Source: an uncultured Pelagibacteraceae bacterium
Lineage (GTDB): Bacteria; Pseudomonadota; Alphaproteobacteria; Pelagibacterales; Pelagibacteraceae
Length of the DNA: 47,798 nt
Direction of reading: 5' to 3'
Assembly (NCBI GenBank): GCA_902615045.1
Contig: CACMNP010000007.1
Coordinates: 1-47,798 of the forward strand
Shown here: piece after piece, positions 31,327-39,773 of the stretch
Position numbering within the stretch: the first letter of the stretch is position 1
Layout of the letters: every line of letters begins with the position of its first letter
Notes under the pieces: model-generated
Databases searched by the model: none
Told to the model about the DNA's origin: nothing
Seen by the model: only the letters and a program-made list of their open reading frames with translations
Position numbers and translations under genes: made by a program

Positions 31327-31926
31327 CTAAGTTTTAATTATATATATCACAGCCAAATAAGGTTGTACAACAGATGTCGAATCACCTGTAAATGTTGCAC
31401 TCATGTTATGGTTGTGCCCTTGTCCTGATCCTGCATTTGATACACTCAAACCAGTATTACCTGAAGATCCTTCAGGTGTGTGGAAAGGATTTGTTTGTCC
31501 ACCAGCAGGTGTGTGACCACCACCAGAACTTGCAAATGATATATTTGTTGGGTGATTGTGCGAAGCTAATTGTGCAGTTGATAAAGTTGCATTAGCTGTT
31601 GAACCACCTACGTTTCCTGTAGATTGCACTTGTTCTGCTCCACCTGTTGAAGCTAATGCTTTGTTATTAGATTTACCTAAAGCAATTTTGTCAGATAAGT
31701 TCGGTAAATTAAAAGTAGATGAACCATCTCCTGTTCCGTATGTTGTACCAACGATTGCAAATAAAGCAGAATATGTTGATCTAGAAACCGCAGATCCATC
31801 ACACTCTAAAAAGCCAGATGGCACTGAAGATGAAGACCACGGCACGATAGTTGCAGTAGGTATACCTTCGATACCAGTAAGGTTTGCTCCAGTAAAATCG
31901 TATCTTGTTGCTTCGTAATTTGACAT
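31327..31926 (-). CDS. Tail collar domain protein
   Basis: Residues about 25-85 carry the phage tail-collar (PF07484) pattern: IVPWSSSSVPSGFLECDGSA followed by STYSALFAIVGTTYG, GDGSSTFNLPNLSDK and IALG. The C-terminal part is Gly/Ser-rich with His-containing SHNHPTNISF and QGHNHNMSATF, which in related fibres often bind metal or form a trimeric tip. It is probably a receptor-binding or fibre-tip component. It starts one base beyond the end of the upstream fibre-like gene. Confidence 0.85.
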   Translation of the reverse strand: MSNYEATRYDFTGANLTGIEGIPTATIVPWSSSSVPSGFLECDGSAVSRSTYSALFAIVGTTYGTGDGSSTFNLPNLSDKIALGKSNNKALASTGGAEQVQSTGNVGGSTANATLSTAQLASHNHPTNISFASSGGGHTPAGGQTNPFHTPEGSSGNTGLSVSNAGSGQGHNHNMSATFTGDSTSVVQPYLAVIYIIKT

Positions 31927-31927
31927 A

Positions 31928-32626
31928 TTATTTCTCCATATAAGTCCAGCCTACATTTGAACCAGAAAAGACTAATCCAAAACCTGCACCCTCTGTGTTA
32001 ACTACTAAGTCTGATGTTGCGTTAGCTATTTTAGAACTGTTTCTACCTACAGTCAATGCGGCAGTATCAAAATTAAATCTTGAATCTATAAAATGAACTT
32101 CATCACCAACAGCTGGTGACGCTGGAAGTGTAACTGTAAAAGCACCACCCGTTGTATCTATGAAAAGTTTAGCTCCTGCTTGAATTGTTTCAGCAGCGGT
32201 AAGTGTTCTCCATTTTCTATATTCATTTGTTTTTACAATGTTAGTTCCATCAGAATAAACAACATAACAATTACCTTCACATAAAAGCACACCTGTTCCA
32301 GATGCAGTTTTAAATGTTAATGTATTTCCAGCATGATCTGTTCCGTCTTCAATGTTGAAAACTTTTTCAATACTATCTGGTAAAGTAACAGTTCTATTTG
32401 CAGCTAATGTGCCAGTAAATTTTAAGGTTGCATTTCTTGCATTTGAAATTGTAGCATCTGTCATTGCTAGTGTTACATCTGCTGATGCAACATCAATTGC
32501 TTCAAAACCAGCTACTGCTTGTTGAACTAAATTTAAATTTGTATTTGTTTTGTTTCCCCACGTACCAGCGTTTTCACCGGTAGCCATTAATTCGAGTTTT
32601 AAATCTGACGAAAAAGTAGAAGCCAT
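31928..32626 (-). CDS. Tail fibre-like structural protein
   Basis: The protein starts MASTFSSDLKLELMATGENA and continues WGNKTNTNLNLVQQAVAG, a start I recognise from tail or fibre proteins of marine podoviruses. The rest is beta-rich (AANRTVTLPDSIEKVFNIED, GGAFTVTLPASPAVGDEVHF) with regular T/V alternation. It probably assembles with the collar protein at the tail. Confidence 0.7.
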   Translation of the reverse strand: MASTFSSDLKLELMATGENAGTWGNKTNTNLNLVQQAVAGFEAIDVASADVTLAMTDATISNARNATLKFTGTLAANRTVTLPDSIEKVFNIEDGTDHAGNTLTFKTASGTGVLLCEGNCYVVYSDGTNIVKTNEYRKWRTLTAAETIQAGAKLFIDTTGGAFTVTLPASPAVGDEVHFIDSRFNFDTAALTVGRNSSKIANATSDLVVNTEGAGFGLVFSGSNVGWTYMEK

Positions 32627-32687
32627 ATTTTTTTATCTCCTGTTTTCCTAATTTTACTTGCAGCTATAAAGTAAATCAACCCTACCC

Positions 32688-33983
32688 CTAAGCAGCATCT
32701 TGCCATGTATTATTAACACCTAAATCAACTTCCTGCCACGGAGTAACATTTACGCTATTTATTGAGCTTGTTAATGATTGTCCTGTAGGAACCACTCTAG
32801 CATTAGCCTGAGTGCCCTCCTCACCCATAGCTGATGTTAAAGATAATCCAGAAACACCAACAATAACTTGAGGGACTTGTGTGATTGTACCTATAGAAGT
32901 GGTTAAAGACTGTCCTGTAACTGGCTCTGTTGTGGTTTGTGTTAAACTTGTAGTACCTTGAGATGTAGTCAATGATGAACCTGTAACTGGTACATCTAAG
33001 AATAATCCTGCTGGTGCGTTACCCACAGAGGTTGTTAATGACTGACCTGTTAATGTTTCAGTAGTAGTTTGTGTTAATGATGTAGAGCCAAGTGAGCTCG
33101 TCATTGTATGTTCAGCTACAGTAATAGATAAATCAGCATTAGCCGTAACAGAATAAACTCCAAACGTCATACCTAGAGCTTGGCCTGTCACAGATACTGT
33201 TACATCAGTGAAAGAAGATTCACTACCAATTGATGATGTTAATGAAAGTCCAGTATTATTTTTAGCAGAGTAATTTACACCCCAAGCTAAATTTCCATAC
33301 GTATCTCTACCCCAACCCTCACCAATTAAAAACGTATCATCAATAGTTACAGATCCAGAAGATGTAGAGGCTGCAATTCCTGTTACTGGAACACCAATAT
33401 CTACCACTTCTGTGCCGATAGAGGTTGTTAGAGATTGTCCTGTAACTGTTGTAGCAAAAGAAATACCAGCAGTTTGTGTTCCTACTGATGAAGTTATTGA
33501 TTGTCCTGTAACTGATACATCAGCGTTAGCAGTTATAGTAGTTGATCCGATTGAGGTCGCTAAAGCCTGTCCTGTAACATTTTCAAAAGGTTGTAATTCT
33601 CCCCAAGCATTTACGTTCCAAGCATCACCTCCCCATCCTACTTCAATTATTCCCTCTGCTGTCTCATTTCCTATAGCAGTTTGAAGTAAACCAGCAGTTG
33701 TTAAATTTACTATATCTCCTGTTCCAGGAACAACTGATCCTTGAGATATTGAAGACGATACTCCTGTAACTGAAGTAGAGAATGAAGCAAAACCCGAGGC
33801 TGCTCCAACAGATGATGTTAAACTAATTCCTGATACTGTTACATTTGCGTCAGCGGTAGTAGTAGCTGTGCCGCTAGATGTTGTTAATGAAATGCCTGAT
33901 CCACCAAAGTCATTAGAACCCCATGTGGATTGACCCCAATATTCAGAGCCTGGCGACTGTACTAAAACTGTAATATCAGCCAC
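32688..33983 (-). CDS. Repeat tail protein with ~15 VTGQSLTTSIG units
   Basis: The 431-residue protein is built from about 15 diverged copies of a (V/L)TGQSLTTSIG motif (examples VTGQSITSSVGT, LTGQSLTTSVGN, NTGLSLTSSIGS), with spacers of variable length. It also has WGQSTWGSNDFGG, GWGGDAWNVNAWGE and GWGRDTYGNLAWG aromatic/Gly segments, three copies of another motif. Such beta-repeats suggest a fibrous tail or adhesin-like virion protein. Repeat number may vary between relatives. Confidence 0.7.
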   Translation of the reverse strand: MADITVLVQSPGSEYWGQSTWGSNDFGGSGISLTTSSGTATTTADANVTVSGISLTSSVGAASGFASFSTSVTGVSSSISQGSVVPGTGDIVNLTTAGLLQTAIGNETAEGIIEVGWGGDAWNVNAWGELQPFENVTGQALATSIGSTTITANADVSVTGQSITSSVGTQTAGISFATTVTGQSLTTSIGTEVVDIGVPVTGIAASTSSGSVTIDDTFLIGEGWGRDTYGNLAWGVNYSAKNNTGLSLTSSIGSESSFTDVTVSVTGQALGMTFGVYSVTANADLSITVAEHTMTSSLGSTSLTQTTTETLTGQSLTTSVGNAPAGLFLDVPVTGSSLTTSQGTTSLTQTTTEPVTGQSLTTSIGTITQVPQVIVGVSGLSLTSAMGEEGTQANARVVPTGQSLTSSINSVNVTPWQEVDLGVNNTWQDAA

Positions 33984-34002
33984 AAGGCTCCTCCTTTATA
34001 AA

Positions 34003-34473
34003 TTATGCGATTCTTAAGATAGCTGCCGAAGTAGTGAATGCAGGAAACTGAATTGTAAAAGTTCCTGAAGTCGCTGTTTTATCTCCGCCAAAATCTAGAA
34101 CAGCAACTGCATCAGTTGTGTTTGATCCACCAGACGTAGTTGTGTTATAAATTAAAGCACCTCTCGCTGTTAATGTAACTCCAGTAAAAGATAAATCTGC
34201 AAAGTCTGTAATAGCAGTATCAGTCGCTACTGACGTTCCTACGTTTACAAGTGCTTTACCACCAGATGTATAACCCGATGGTGAAGTTACTTCCGTATTA
34301 GATCCACCACCAGGGTTTGTTGCAAAACCTGTAGTTGATTTTCCTAAAGTAGCTCCGTTTGTAAACATCGCAAGTTTGTATGTGCTTCCGTTAGGTGCAG
34401 CTTGAAACTTGTGTGCACCTTCTAATAATTCTTTTTTAAAAGAATTACATATTGCGTTAGTTGTTATAGCCAT
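34003..34473 (-). CDS. Conserved tail-module protein, 156 aa
   Basis: The protein begins AITTNAICNSFKKELLEGAH and continues YKLAMFTNGATLGKST, GYTSGGKALVNVG and ALIYNTTTSG, a beta-rich pattern found in tail-associated proteins of several phages. No enzymatic motif is present. It lies between an adaptor and the repeat protein. Confidence 0.6.
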   Translation of the reverse strand: MAITTNAICNSFKKELLEGAHKFQAAPNGSTYKLAMFTNGATLGKSTTGFATNPGGGSNTEVTSPSGYTSGGKALVNVGTSVATDTAITDFADLSFTGVTLTARGALIYNTTTSGGSNTTDAVAVLDFGGDKTATSGTFTIQFPAFTTSAAILRIA

Positions 34474-34485
34474 ATTTTCTCCTTA

Positions 34486-35151
34486 TTAATAAGTTGTGTT
34501 TGGAGCTGGAGAAGGTATTTTAATTCTTGGTACACCATCATCATACTCCGCACGTCTTCTTCTGCCCATTTGTTGTAGAGCAAAATTTTGTATTTCTTCA
34601 TTATACTTTGAATTGTATAGATTGTATAGGTTATCAGGGCCTTTTAAAAATCTAAAACACTCAGCTAAAACGCCATGTAGAAGCATAGACTCTTGATAAG
34701 TTGATATAAAAGTATTTGTTGAAGAATTAAAATGAGGTGGATCTTGAATATAATTTATCTGAACTGTATCTGCCGCTGCTGGTGTCGGAGCTACGATAAT
34801 ATTAAAATCATCAAAATTAGCAAAATATTTAGGTGTGCCTTGCTTGCCTGTGCCATTAAATTCAGAAATAAAACTCGTATCTTTTTTTTCTAAAAAAATT
34901 CTATTACCACTCGAATCAATATGCTCTACAGATCTCATAACGATCAAATCAGCAGGTAGAGATACAGCTCTATTACCAACTGTAAATGTAGAGGTTGCAG
35001 CCCTTCTAAGATCATCATAATCTACTCTCCCTGCAATATCAATTTCCACATTTCTAATAAACTGATCTATTAATGTATCACTTAAAACTGTGTCGGAAAC
35101 TTCAGTATAGTTTCTTACTTGTGTTAGAAAATTAGCGTGTGTTATAGCCAT
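34486..35151 (-). CDS. Head-tail adaptor-like protein
   Basis: The 221-residue protein starts with a helical ANFLTQVRNYTEVSDTVLSD and FIRNVEIDIAGRVDYDDLRR, then beta segments (TFTVGNRAVSLPADLIVMRS) and a C-terminal helix with LLHGVLAECFRFLKGPDNLY. This helix-beta-helix layout resembles phage adaptor/tail-tube proteins of podoviruses. Its position beside the gp4-like gene supports a head-to-tail joining role. It shares one base with the upstream gene (TAATG). Confidence 0.6.
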   Translation of the reverse strand: MAITHANFLTQVRNYTEVSDTVLSDTLIDQFIRNVEIDIAGRVDYDDLRRAATSTFTVGNRAVSLPADLIVMRSVEHIDSSGNRIFLEKKDTSFISEFNGTGKQGTPKYFANFDDFNIIVAPTPAAADTVQINYIQDPPHFNSSTNTFISTYQESMLLHGVLAECFRFLKGPDNLYNLYNSKYNEEIQNFALQQMGRRRRAEYDDGVPRIKIPSPAPNTTY

Positions 35152-35591
35152 TATGTTATACTCACTGTTATGTTGCCAATAGTGGCACTTAATTGTCTTC
35201 GTCTATTCTGTAATGATCCATCATCTGGAACCATAGATGAAATAGATGTGGTTATTCCATTTCCTGTAAAATTTTGTGAAAAAACACCAAATCCAAATAT
35301 GCCTGGTAATGTTAAATTAATTACCTGAACTTGAGTTCCTCCTGAATCAGAAATTGTAATATCATTATTAAATTTTTGAGCAGGTTGTTGAAACTTCATT
35401 GGTCTTGCATTTTGTATCGCTATTGCATCTGCAACAGTTCTTCTTCTTCTAATCTGTGGTTGTTTAGGTTCAAACTCAGTATAATGAACTAATGATCCAT
35501 TCCATTCTCTGACCATTTCACTGTATGGAAACTCCATACCAGATCTGTCAGATATCGCTTTAGCATATTTTCCTGTAGCAAATTTAGCCAT
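35151..35591 (-). CDS. Conserved virion protein, 146 aa
   Basis: The N-terminal KYAKAISDRSGMEFPYSEMV, REWNGSLVHYTEFEPKQPQ and QNARPMKF form a short block that I recall in structural proteins of cyanophages and other marine podoviruses. The remainder is beta-rich. Located between two head-tail joining proteins, it is most likely a virion joining or minor capsid component. It shares bases with both neighbours. Confidence 0.65.
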   Translation of the reverse strand: MAKFATGKYAKAISDRSGMEFPYSEMVREWNGSLVHYTEFEPKQPQIRRRRTVADAIAIQNARPMKFQQPAQKFNNDITISDSGGTQVQVINLTLPGIFGFGVFSQNFTGNGITTSISSMVPDDGSLQNRRRQLSATIGNITVSIT

Positions 35592-36286
35592 TATATACTC
35601 GTTGGGTAAAAGTTTTGTGGAGTTATAAATGTAGATGCTCTTTGACCATCTTCATCTAATGCTCTTTTTAATTCATCTTCGTAAATCATTTTATTTTGTT
35701 GTACTAGCTGTGGGTTTTTCTTCATAGATAAATAGTATGCTAAACCCGCACACATGCATGGTAAAAATCTATACGCAACATCTGCTTGATCTGTATAAGC
35801 TCCTGCATCTTCTATTCTTTTTATTACAAAATATTTCAATACTGTATAAGTGCTTAAATCTGGTGTTTGGTATAAATTTATGACAGGTGTTGTTTGCCTA
35901 TCTACATAATACTGTGATGGTGTACCTGTTTCAAATTTATTAGGTATAGCTGCATATGCTGATCTATCTATTTTTGTTAAAGATATATCTTGTGTGTTAG
36001 AAGTGTTAGAGGCAGCTGCTGTTGAGGATATAAATGCCTCTAATACATCATTTACATCTGATGAAACTGTATAAGATGCTTGTCCCGCAACAAGTGTATT
36101 TTCATCTTGTTCAACCTTCCAAAGATGAATGCCCCTGTTACCCCATTCTGCAAATAATAAATTAAGAGATCTTCTAGCAGATTTTAAATCATAACCTGAA
36201 CTAGTTACAATTGCACATCTCTCGTATGCCTCTTGTATAATGTCATCTATATTTAAATCAAATCCTGTAGTTCCTGATGTAGCCAT
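35591..36286 (-). CDS. P22 gp4-like head-completion/adaptor protein
   Basis: The 231-residue protein has IDDIIQEAYERCAIVTSSGY and ARRSLNLLFAEWGNRGIHLW, the start of the P22 gp4-like tail accessory family, followed by QASYTVSSDVNDVLEAFI and a helical YRFLPCMCAGLAYYLSMKKN. Gp4 binds the portal and recruits further tail proteins; P22 gp4 also has muramidase activity, which cannot be judged here. ATG has no overlap problem and couples to the neighbours by one base. Confidence 0.75.
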   Translation of the reverse strand: MATSGTTGFDLNIDDIIQEAYERCAIVTSSGYDLKSARRSLNLLFAEWGNRGIHLWKVEQDENTLVAGQASYTVSSDVNDVLEAFISSTAAASNTSNTQDISLTKIDRSAYAAIPNKFETGTPSQYYVDRQTTPVINLYQTPDLSTYTVLKYFVIKRIEDAGAYTDQADVAYRFLPCMCAGLAYYLSMKKNPQLVQQNKMIYEDELKRALDEDGQRASTFITPQNFYPTSI

Positions 36287-37218
36287 TATAATATATCCTT
36301 ATAGTAATCCATCAATCCACCGCCTTTTTTCTTAACAACTTTCTCTAGAGCTTTTGCTTGTCCTGCATGTGCTTTAGATGCTTTTTTTAATTTAGCAGCT
36401 ACAGTTTTAATTGTAGACTCACCACCATTTTTAAATTTTTTCTTAGGTCTTTTAAGCAAAGGTTTATTCATTGGTCTCACTGGCTCTGGTCTTACAGGCA
36501 TTTGTACACGTTTGCCTTTTTTTCTATTTCTAGGTGTATATCTTATCGGTTCAAAACCACGAGAACCTACTCTCATAGGTGTTTCAAATATTCCAACTCT
36601 TGAACCTGCACCTAAATCAGCTTTCATTTTAGCTGCTTCAGCTTTTAAATTTGTTGCATCAGTTGTTTTTTTTGATGCTACCCTAATTTTATTACCTTTC
36701 TTTTGAAATCCTTGTATATACCTTGTTTCTGGATCGTAAGCATCAGGTTGTGTCATTAATCTTTTTACGTTTTGAGCAGCTGTTGCTGTCATCTCTTTTT
36801 TCTTTTTTGCATATTTTCCACCATAAGGTTGCATTTCTGCAAAAGTTTTTGGTGATCCCGAAGATAATGTCATTACACCTTTAGGAGCTTTACCATAACT
36901 TTTAAATATATCACTCATTCTTCCTCCCACTTTTGGTTTTGATTTAGGTAATTTACCTTTATCTCTTCTTTCAGCTGCATCAGCTTTATCAAAAGCTTTC
37001 ATCGCCTCTCCTTTAGAAATTACTTTACCTTTTTTATCTTTATAAACTACACCATTTTCTCCAGTTCCTTTTTTTAAACCAGGAAGTTTTGGTTGTCTTC
37101 TAATTTCTTTAAATTTATCTAATACTTTTTGTAATCTTTTTGGATCATTGCCAATAGCTTTTAATAATAATTTTGGTATATTTTTACCAATCATACCTGA
37201 TCTATTTCTTCTGCTCAT
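36286..37218 (-). CDS. Basic virion-associated protein with C-terminal YYKD tag
   Basis: The 310-residue protein is strongly basic and probably largely disordered, with MPVRPEPVRPMNKPLLKRPK and KKFKNGGESTIKTVAAK. The C-terminus is KKGGGLMDYYKDIL, which matches the ending of other proteins in this window (37215 and 47394 genes). It is likely a minor virion or DNA-associated protein. Its start overlaps the gene upstream by 4 nt. Confidence 0.6.
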   Translation of the reverse strand: MSRRNRSGMIGKNIPKLLLKAIGNDPKRLQKVLDKFKEIRRQPKLPGLKKGTGENGVVYKDKKGKVISKGEAMKAFDKADAAERRDKGKLPKSKPKVGGRMSDIFKSYGKAPKGVMTLSSGSPKTFAEMQPYGGKYAKKKKEMTATAAQNVKRLMTQPDAYDPETRYIQGFQKKGNKIRVASKKTTDATNLKAEAAKMKADLGAGSRVGIFETPMRVGSRGFEPIRYTPRNRKKGKRVQMPVRPEPVRPMNKPLLKRPKKKFKNGGESTIKTVAAKLKKASKAHAGQAKALEKVVKKKGGGLMDYYKDIL

Positions 37219-37508
37219 AATTTAAATCCTTTTAACATATCTCCATAATAATTGACTAGACTATCGTTACTTACTTTCCTACCTGCTATTTCAGATTTCA
37301 TATAAGATCCAATATATTTTTCACGTTGTGCATCTCCTGGAGCTTTTGTAGTGGTTTGACTAAACATAGCTCTACCCATGGCAGCTTTTTCAACACCTTT
37401 TATTTTGCCTTTATTTTTTGTGGCATAAAAAATAGCAGTGCCTTTTTTCTTCCCATATTGTTCCTGCATAGAGCTCATAATTTTTTTACCTTTTTTATTT
37501 AATGGCAC
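37215..37508 (-). CDS. Small basic conserved marine-phage protein
   Basis: The start is GTG at 37508 with a strong AAGGAGG 5 nt upstream. The sequence MPLNKKGKKIMSSMQEQYGK followed by KKGTAIFYATKNKGKIKG is one I recall from many cyanophage and pelagiphage genomes, function unknown. The C-terminus SNDSLVNYYGDMLKGFKL contains the YYxD tag shared with two other genes. Confidence 0.7.
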   Translation of the reverse strand: MPLNKKGKKIMSSMQEQYGKKKGTAIFYATKNKGKIKGVEKAAMGRAMFSQTTTKAPGDAQREKYIGSYMKSEIAGRKVSNDSLVNYYGDMLKGFKL

Positions 37509-37542
37509 TAGTCCTCCTTTTTAGCGGCCGCTTTGAGAGCAT
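37495..37542 (-). CDS. Possible 15-aa leader ORF with duplicated ribosome-binding site
   Basis: An ATG with AAAAAGGAGACTA in front encodes MLSKRPLKRRTSAIK and stops 12 nt into the next gene. The downstream gene has the near-identical AAAAAGGAGGACTA before its GTG. The tandem ribosome-binding sites suggest coupling or a recent duplication. Confidence 0.3.
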   Translation of the reverse strand: MLSKRPLKRRTSAIK

Positions 37543-37601
37543 TAGTCTCCTTTTTGCGGTTGTACAACTTCTTTGAGTTTATCACTTTTGAACGGAATGT
37601 T

Positions 37602-37886
37602 CTAGACCTTACGAGTTTTGCGTATGGATTCTTTTGCTTTTCTTGCAATATTAACTACCTCTGTTTTACCCATAACCTTAGCTCTTTGTTCCATTACTGT
37701 TAATATTTGTATTTTCCTTGCAAACGGTTTAGATACCTTTTTAACTTTTGCAGCAGTCGCACGAGCATCAGCAGGAGTCGCAAACTTAATTCTAACAGTA
37801 TCTTTAGGATTCTCATCTGTGTATAATCTCCTATCAGAGCCTTTTGGTTTTTTTCCAGTTCCAACTAATGGATCTCTTTTTTTCAT
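37602..37886 (-). CDS. Small basic conserved protein, 94 aa
   Basis: The protein contains KKPKGSDRRLYTDENPKDTV, a block I recall in marine phage proteins, followed by ARKIQILTVMEQRAKVMGKT. It is basic and helical at the C-terminus. Function unknown; it lies directly after the endolysin (2-nt gap), so it is probably expressed with lysis genes. Confidence 0.6.
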   Translation of the reverse strand: MKKRDPLVGTGKKPKGSDRRLYTDENPKDTVRIKFATPADARATAAKVKKVSKPFARKIQILTVMEQRAKVMGKTEVVNIARKAKESIRKTRKV

Positions 37887-37888
37887 AA

Positions 37889-38362
37889 TTATAAGTCTAT
37901 TGCGTTTCCTATCACAGGTTTGTATTTTGTTTTACCATCTTCTTTGTAAGCTCTCAACAATTGTTTTCTTGGATTATCAGCTACCCAAGAACAGTGGACC
38001 CATCCGCTGTTAGGTTCTCCAGGAGTAAAGAACTCTAAAATCATTTGATCCCACTCGAGGTTTGATTTGATCCAATCAAAGACTTCAGCGTTGCTTGTGC
38101 CCAGACATTCGAAATCAACCGCTTCAGCACGGGTATGTTGTGAATTTAAACTGCTACCTATTTTTAGGCACAGCTCAGGGGAACGGAAACAGCTAGTAAC
38201 CGTAACTCTGCCAAAGTGATCACGCACTGGTTGTAGAATATTTTCACAAAGTAATCTTAATTTTTCCATTTGATCTGCATTTGGATTATTATCAATACCG
38301 AGCCTGATGGCTGTATCTGATTTAATAAGCTCTGAAAGGCTAAAGTTCCGTGTTAATTTCAT
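37889..38362 (-). CDS. Endolysin, M15-type peptidase
   Basis: The 157-residue protein shows the zinc-binding pattern of M15 D-Ala-D-Ala/L-Ala-D-Glu peptidases: VTSCFRSPE, SQHTRAEAVDFE (H76, D83) and WVHCSW (H123). The N-terminus LTRNFSLSELIKSDTA is typical of phage M15_3 endolysins. It would cleave peptidoglycan cross-links at lysis. It overlaps the oxygenase upstream by 23 nt. Confidence 0.88.
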   Translation of the reverse strand: MKLTRNFSLSELIKSDTAIRLGIDNNPNADQMEKLRLLCENILQPVRDHFGRVTVTSCFRSPELCLKIGSSLNSQHTRAEAVDFECLGTSNAEVFDWIKSNLEWDQMILEFFTPGEPNSGWVHCSWVADNPRKQLLRAYKEDGKTKYKPVIGNAIDL

Positions 38363-38927
38363 TATTGTCTCCTTTATCTGATACCCATGTTTGTATACTT
38401 AATCTAGGATGTGTCTTTTTTAAATTTGAGTTTACCTTATGTTTAAGACCAGATTCAACAATAACCACTGAATTTCCTTTGATTGGTATAAAACCTGAAC
38501 CTAAATTAGATTTAAACATAAATTCACCGCCCCAAGACTCGTGCCATGTTTTATTAAAATAATACGTTACAGCATATTTTCTACCTTCATCATTAGAATC
38601 ATTATGCCATCCTAAATGATTACCATATTCAAATTTTCTAATATGACTATGAAAATTCATTTTTTTAAAATCAATAAAACTATTGTATTTTAACAATGTA
38701 TGAAAAATAAAAAAAAATTTAGAATCTATACCATTTTCATTTTGACCAAATGAATATGAATTGTCCTCTTCTTCCTCTTTAAATTTTTTCCAGGTAATTT
38801 TAGTTTTATTCATACCTTTACTATTTCTTATTTTTATTACATTTTTGTACATTCTTTTGTACTCATGTTCTGGCAAAAAATTGTGTATCCAAAAAAGTTT
38901 GTCGTGAAAGTTAAACGCTAGGTTCAT
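38340..38927 (-). CDS. Putative 2OG-Fe(II) oxygenase (6)
   Basis: HxD is in GWHNDS (H108, D110), distal His in LKHKV (H163) and Arg in HPRLSIQTW (R175). FWIHNFL, YAVTYYFNKTW, SWGGEFMF and PIKGNSVVIVESG closely match the gene at 28004, so the two are paralogs. The extra ~20 residues at 45-65 (rich in Glu/Ser/Asn) are an insertion. It sits upstream of the endolysin with overlaps on both sides. Confidence 0.82.
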   Translation of the reverse strand: MNLAFNFHDKLFWIHNFLPEHEYKRMYKNVIKIRNSKGMNKTKITWKKFKEEEEDNSYSFGQNENGIDSKFFFIFHTLLKYNSFIDFKKMNFHSHIRKFEYGNHLGWHNDSNDEGRKYAVTYYFNKTWHESWGGEFMFKSNLGSGFIPIKGNSVVIVESGLKHKVNSNLKKTHPRLSIQTWVSDKGDNNEINTEL

Positions 38928-39564
38928 CCTTTTCTTCCATTTGATAAAACATTTTATCAGAATCCTCCGTTACCATTTTCGTAGCTTCCGCATCCCAGTA
39001 AGTAGTTTGGACTTTATAGTCTGGCCAACTTGTGTCAGTAGTAAAACTATTAATGTGCCAAAGAAGGCGATTGTTAGGCTGAGCTGCGTAATTACCGTTA
39101 TCAAGAGCCAGTATATGTGCACACTTATGTTCTTGAGGAATTTCAGAATGCTCAGTATCCAATATGTTAGTATCCGGATGAGCCCAATCAATCGTAAATA
39201 AATATTGTCCATGATAAAATTTTTTATCTAATCCTAAAAATTTACCGTTTACACCATCCAACCAATCAAAGCAATGAACACTAGGCCAATAACTAAAACA
39301 ATTCCACAGTTCCAACTGCTGCGTTGACATATCGGGCACCTTGGCTCTGTCATACGATTTTTGGAAAAACGCTGAGATAGGCAGTCTCCAATAACACGCA
39401 CCGTTGGGTAACATGATATTAAATAAGATTGCACGACCTGAAATAGATGTGATACCAAAGATAACACACTCTTCAGTTTCTCCATGATGTTCTTTAAGAT
39501 CATACAAATATTCCTTTCTTAATTTACAATATATTGGAGGAATGTTAGCATTTAAATAAGCCAT
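38911..39564 (-). CDS. Conserved marine-phage protein, 217 aa
   Basis: The protein begins AYLNANIPPIYCKLRKEYLY and continues ECVIFGITSISGRAILFNIM and CYWRLPISAFF. It belongs to a well-conserved but uncharacterised family of marine phages as far as I recall. Aromatic-rich segments (WNCFSYWPSVHCFDWLDG) and a HGQYLFTIDWAHPD block suggest a globular enzyme-like or virion protein. It shares one base with the gene upstream. Confidence 0.68.
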   Translation of the reverse strand: MAYLNANIPPIYCKLRKEYLYDLKEHHGETEECVIFGITSISGRAILFNIMLPNGACYWRLPISAFFQKSYDRAKVPDMSTQQLELWNCFSYWPSVHCFDWLDGVNGKFLGLDKKFYHGQYLFTIDWAHPDTNILDTEHSEIPQEHKCAHILALDNGNYAAQPNNRLLWHINSFTTDTSWPDYKVQTTYWDAEATKMVTEDSDKMFYQMEEKDEPSV

Positions 39565-39773
39565 TAATTTAGTATAAGTTTTTTTATACTTTTTTCACCC
39601 ATGTAAATTTCAGTTTCTGCTTTGCTTTTTATGCATTTATATGTGACGTTAGGTGTGTATTGTCTTTCAGCATGACGCTTGCCTCGAAGGCATGCAGCCA
39701 TATTAGGTTGAATACGATGCTCCTTGATCTCTGCTCCTACAAACATAATTAGGGCGACCACAGACTCAATCAT
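39564..39773 (-). CDS. Small membrane-anchored hypothetical protein
   Basis: The 69-residue protein starts with a hydrophobic IESVVALIMFVG segment and continues IKEHRIQPNMAACLRGKRHA and YKCIKSKAETEIYMGEKS. Similar short proteins follow the preceding family in marine phages. The hydrophobic N-terminus could be a membrane anchor or signal. Function unknown. Confidence 0.62.
   Translation of the reverse strand: MIESVVALIMFVGAEIKEHRIQPNMAACLRGKRHAERQYTPNVTYKCIKSKAETEIYMGEKSIKKLILN

Noticed and set aside
37501..37610. XbaI, NotI and SpeI-like sites close together suggesting vector or cloning junction
   Set aside because: They lie within a continuous operon: the flanking genes and both ribosome-binding sites are intact and no vector sequence is visible.
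38970..39503. Alternative-frame leftward ORFs inside the 38911 gene
   Set aside because: They overlap completely with a longer conserved gene and lack ribosome-binding sites.
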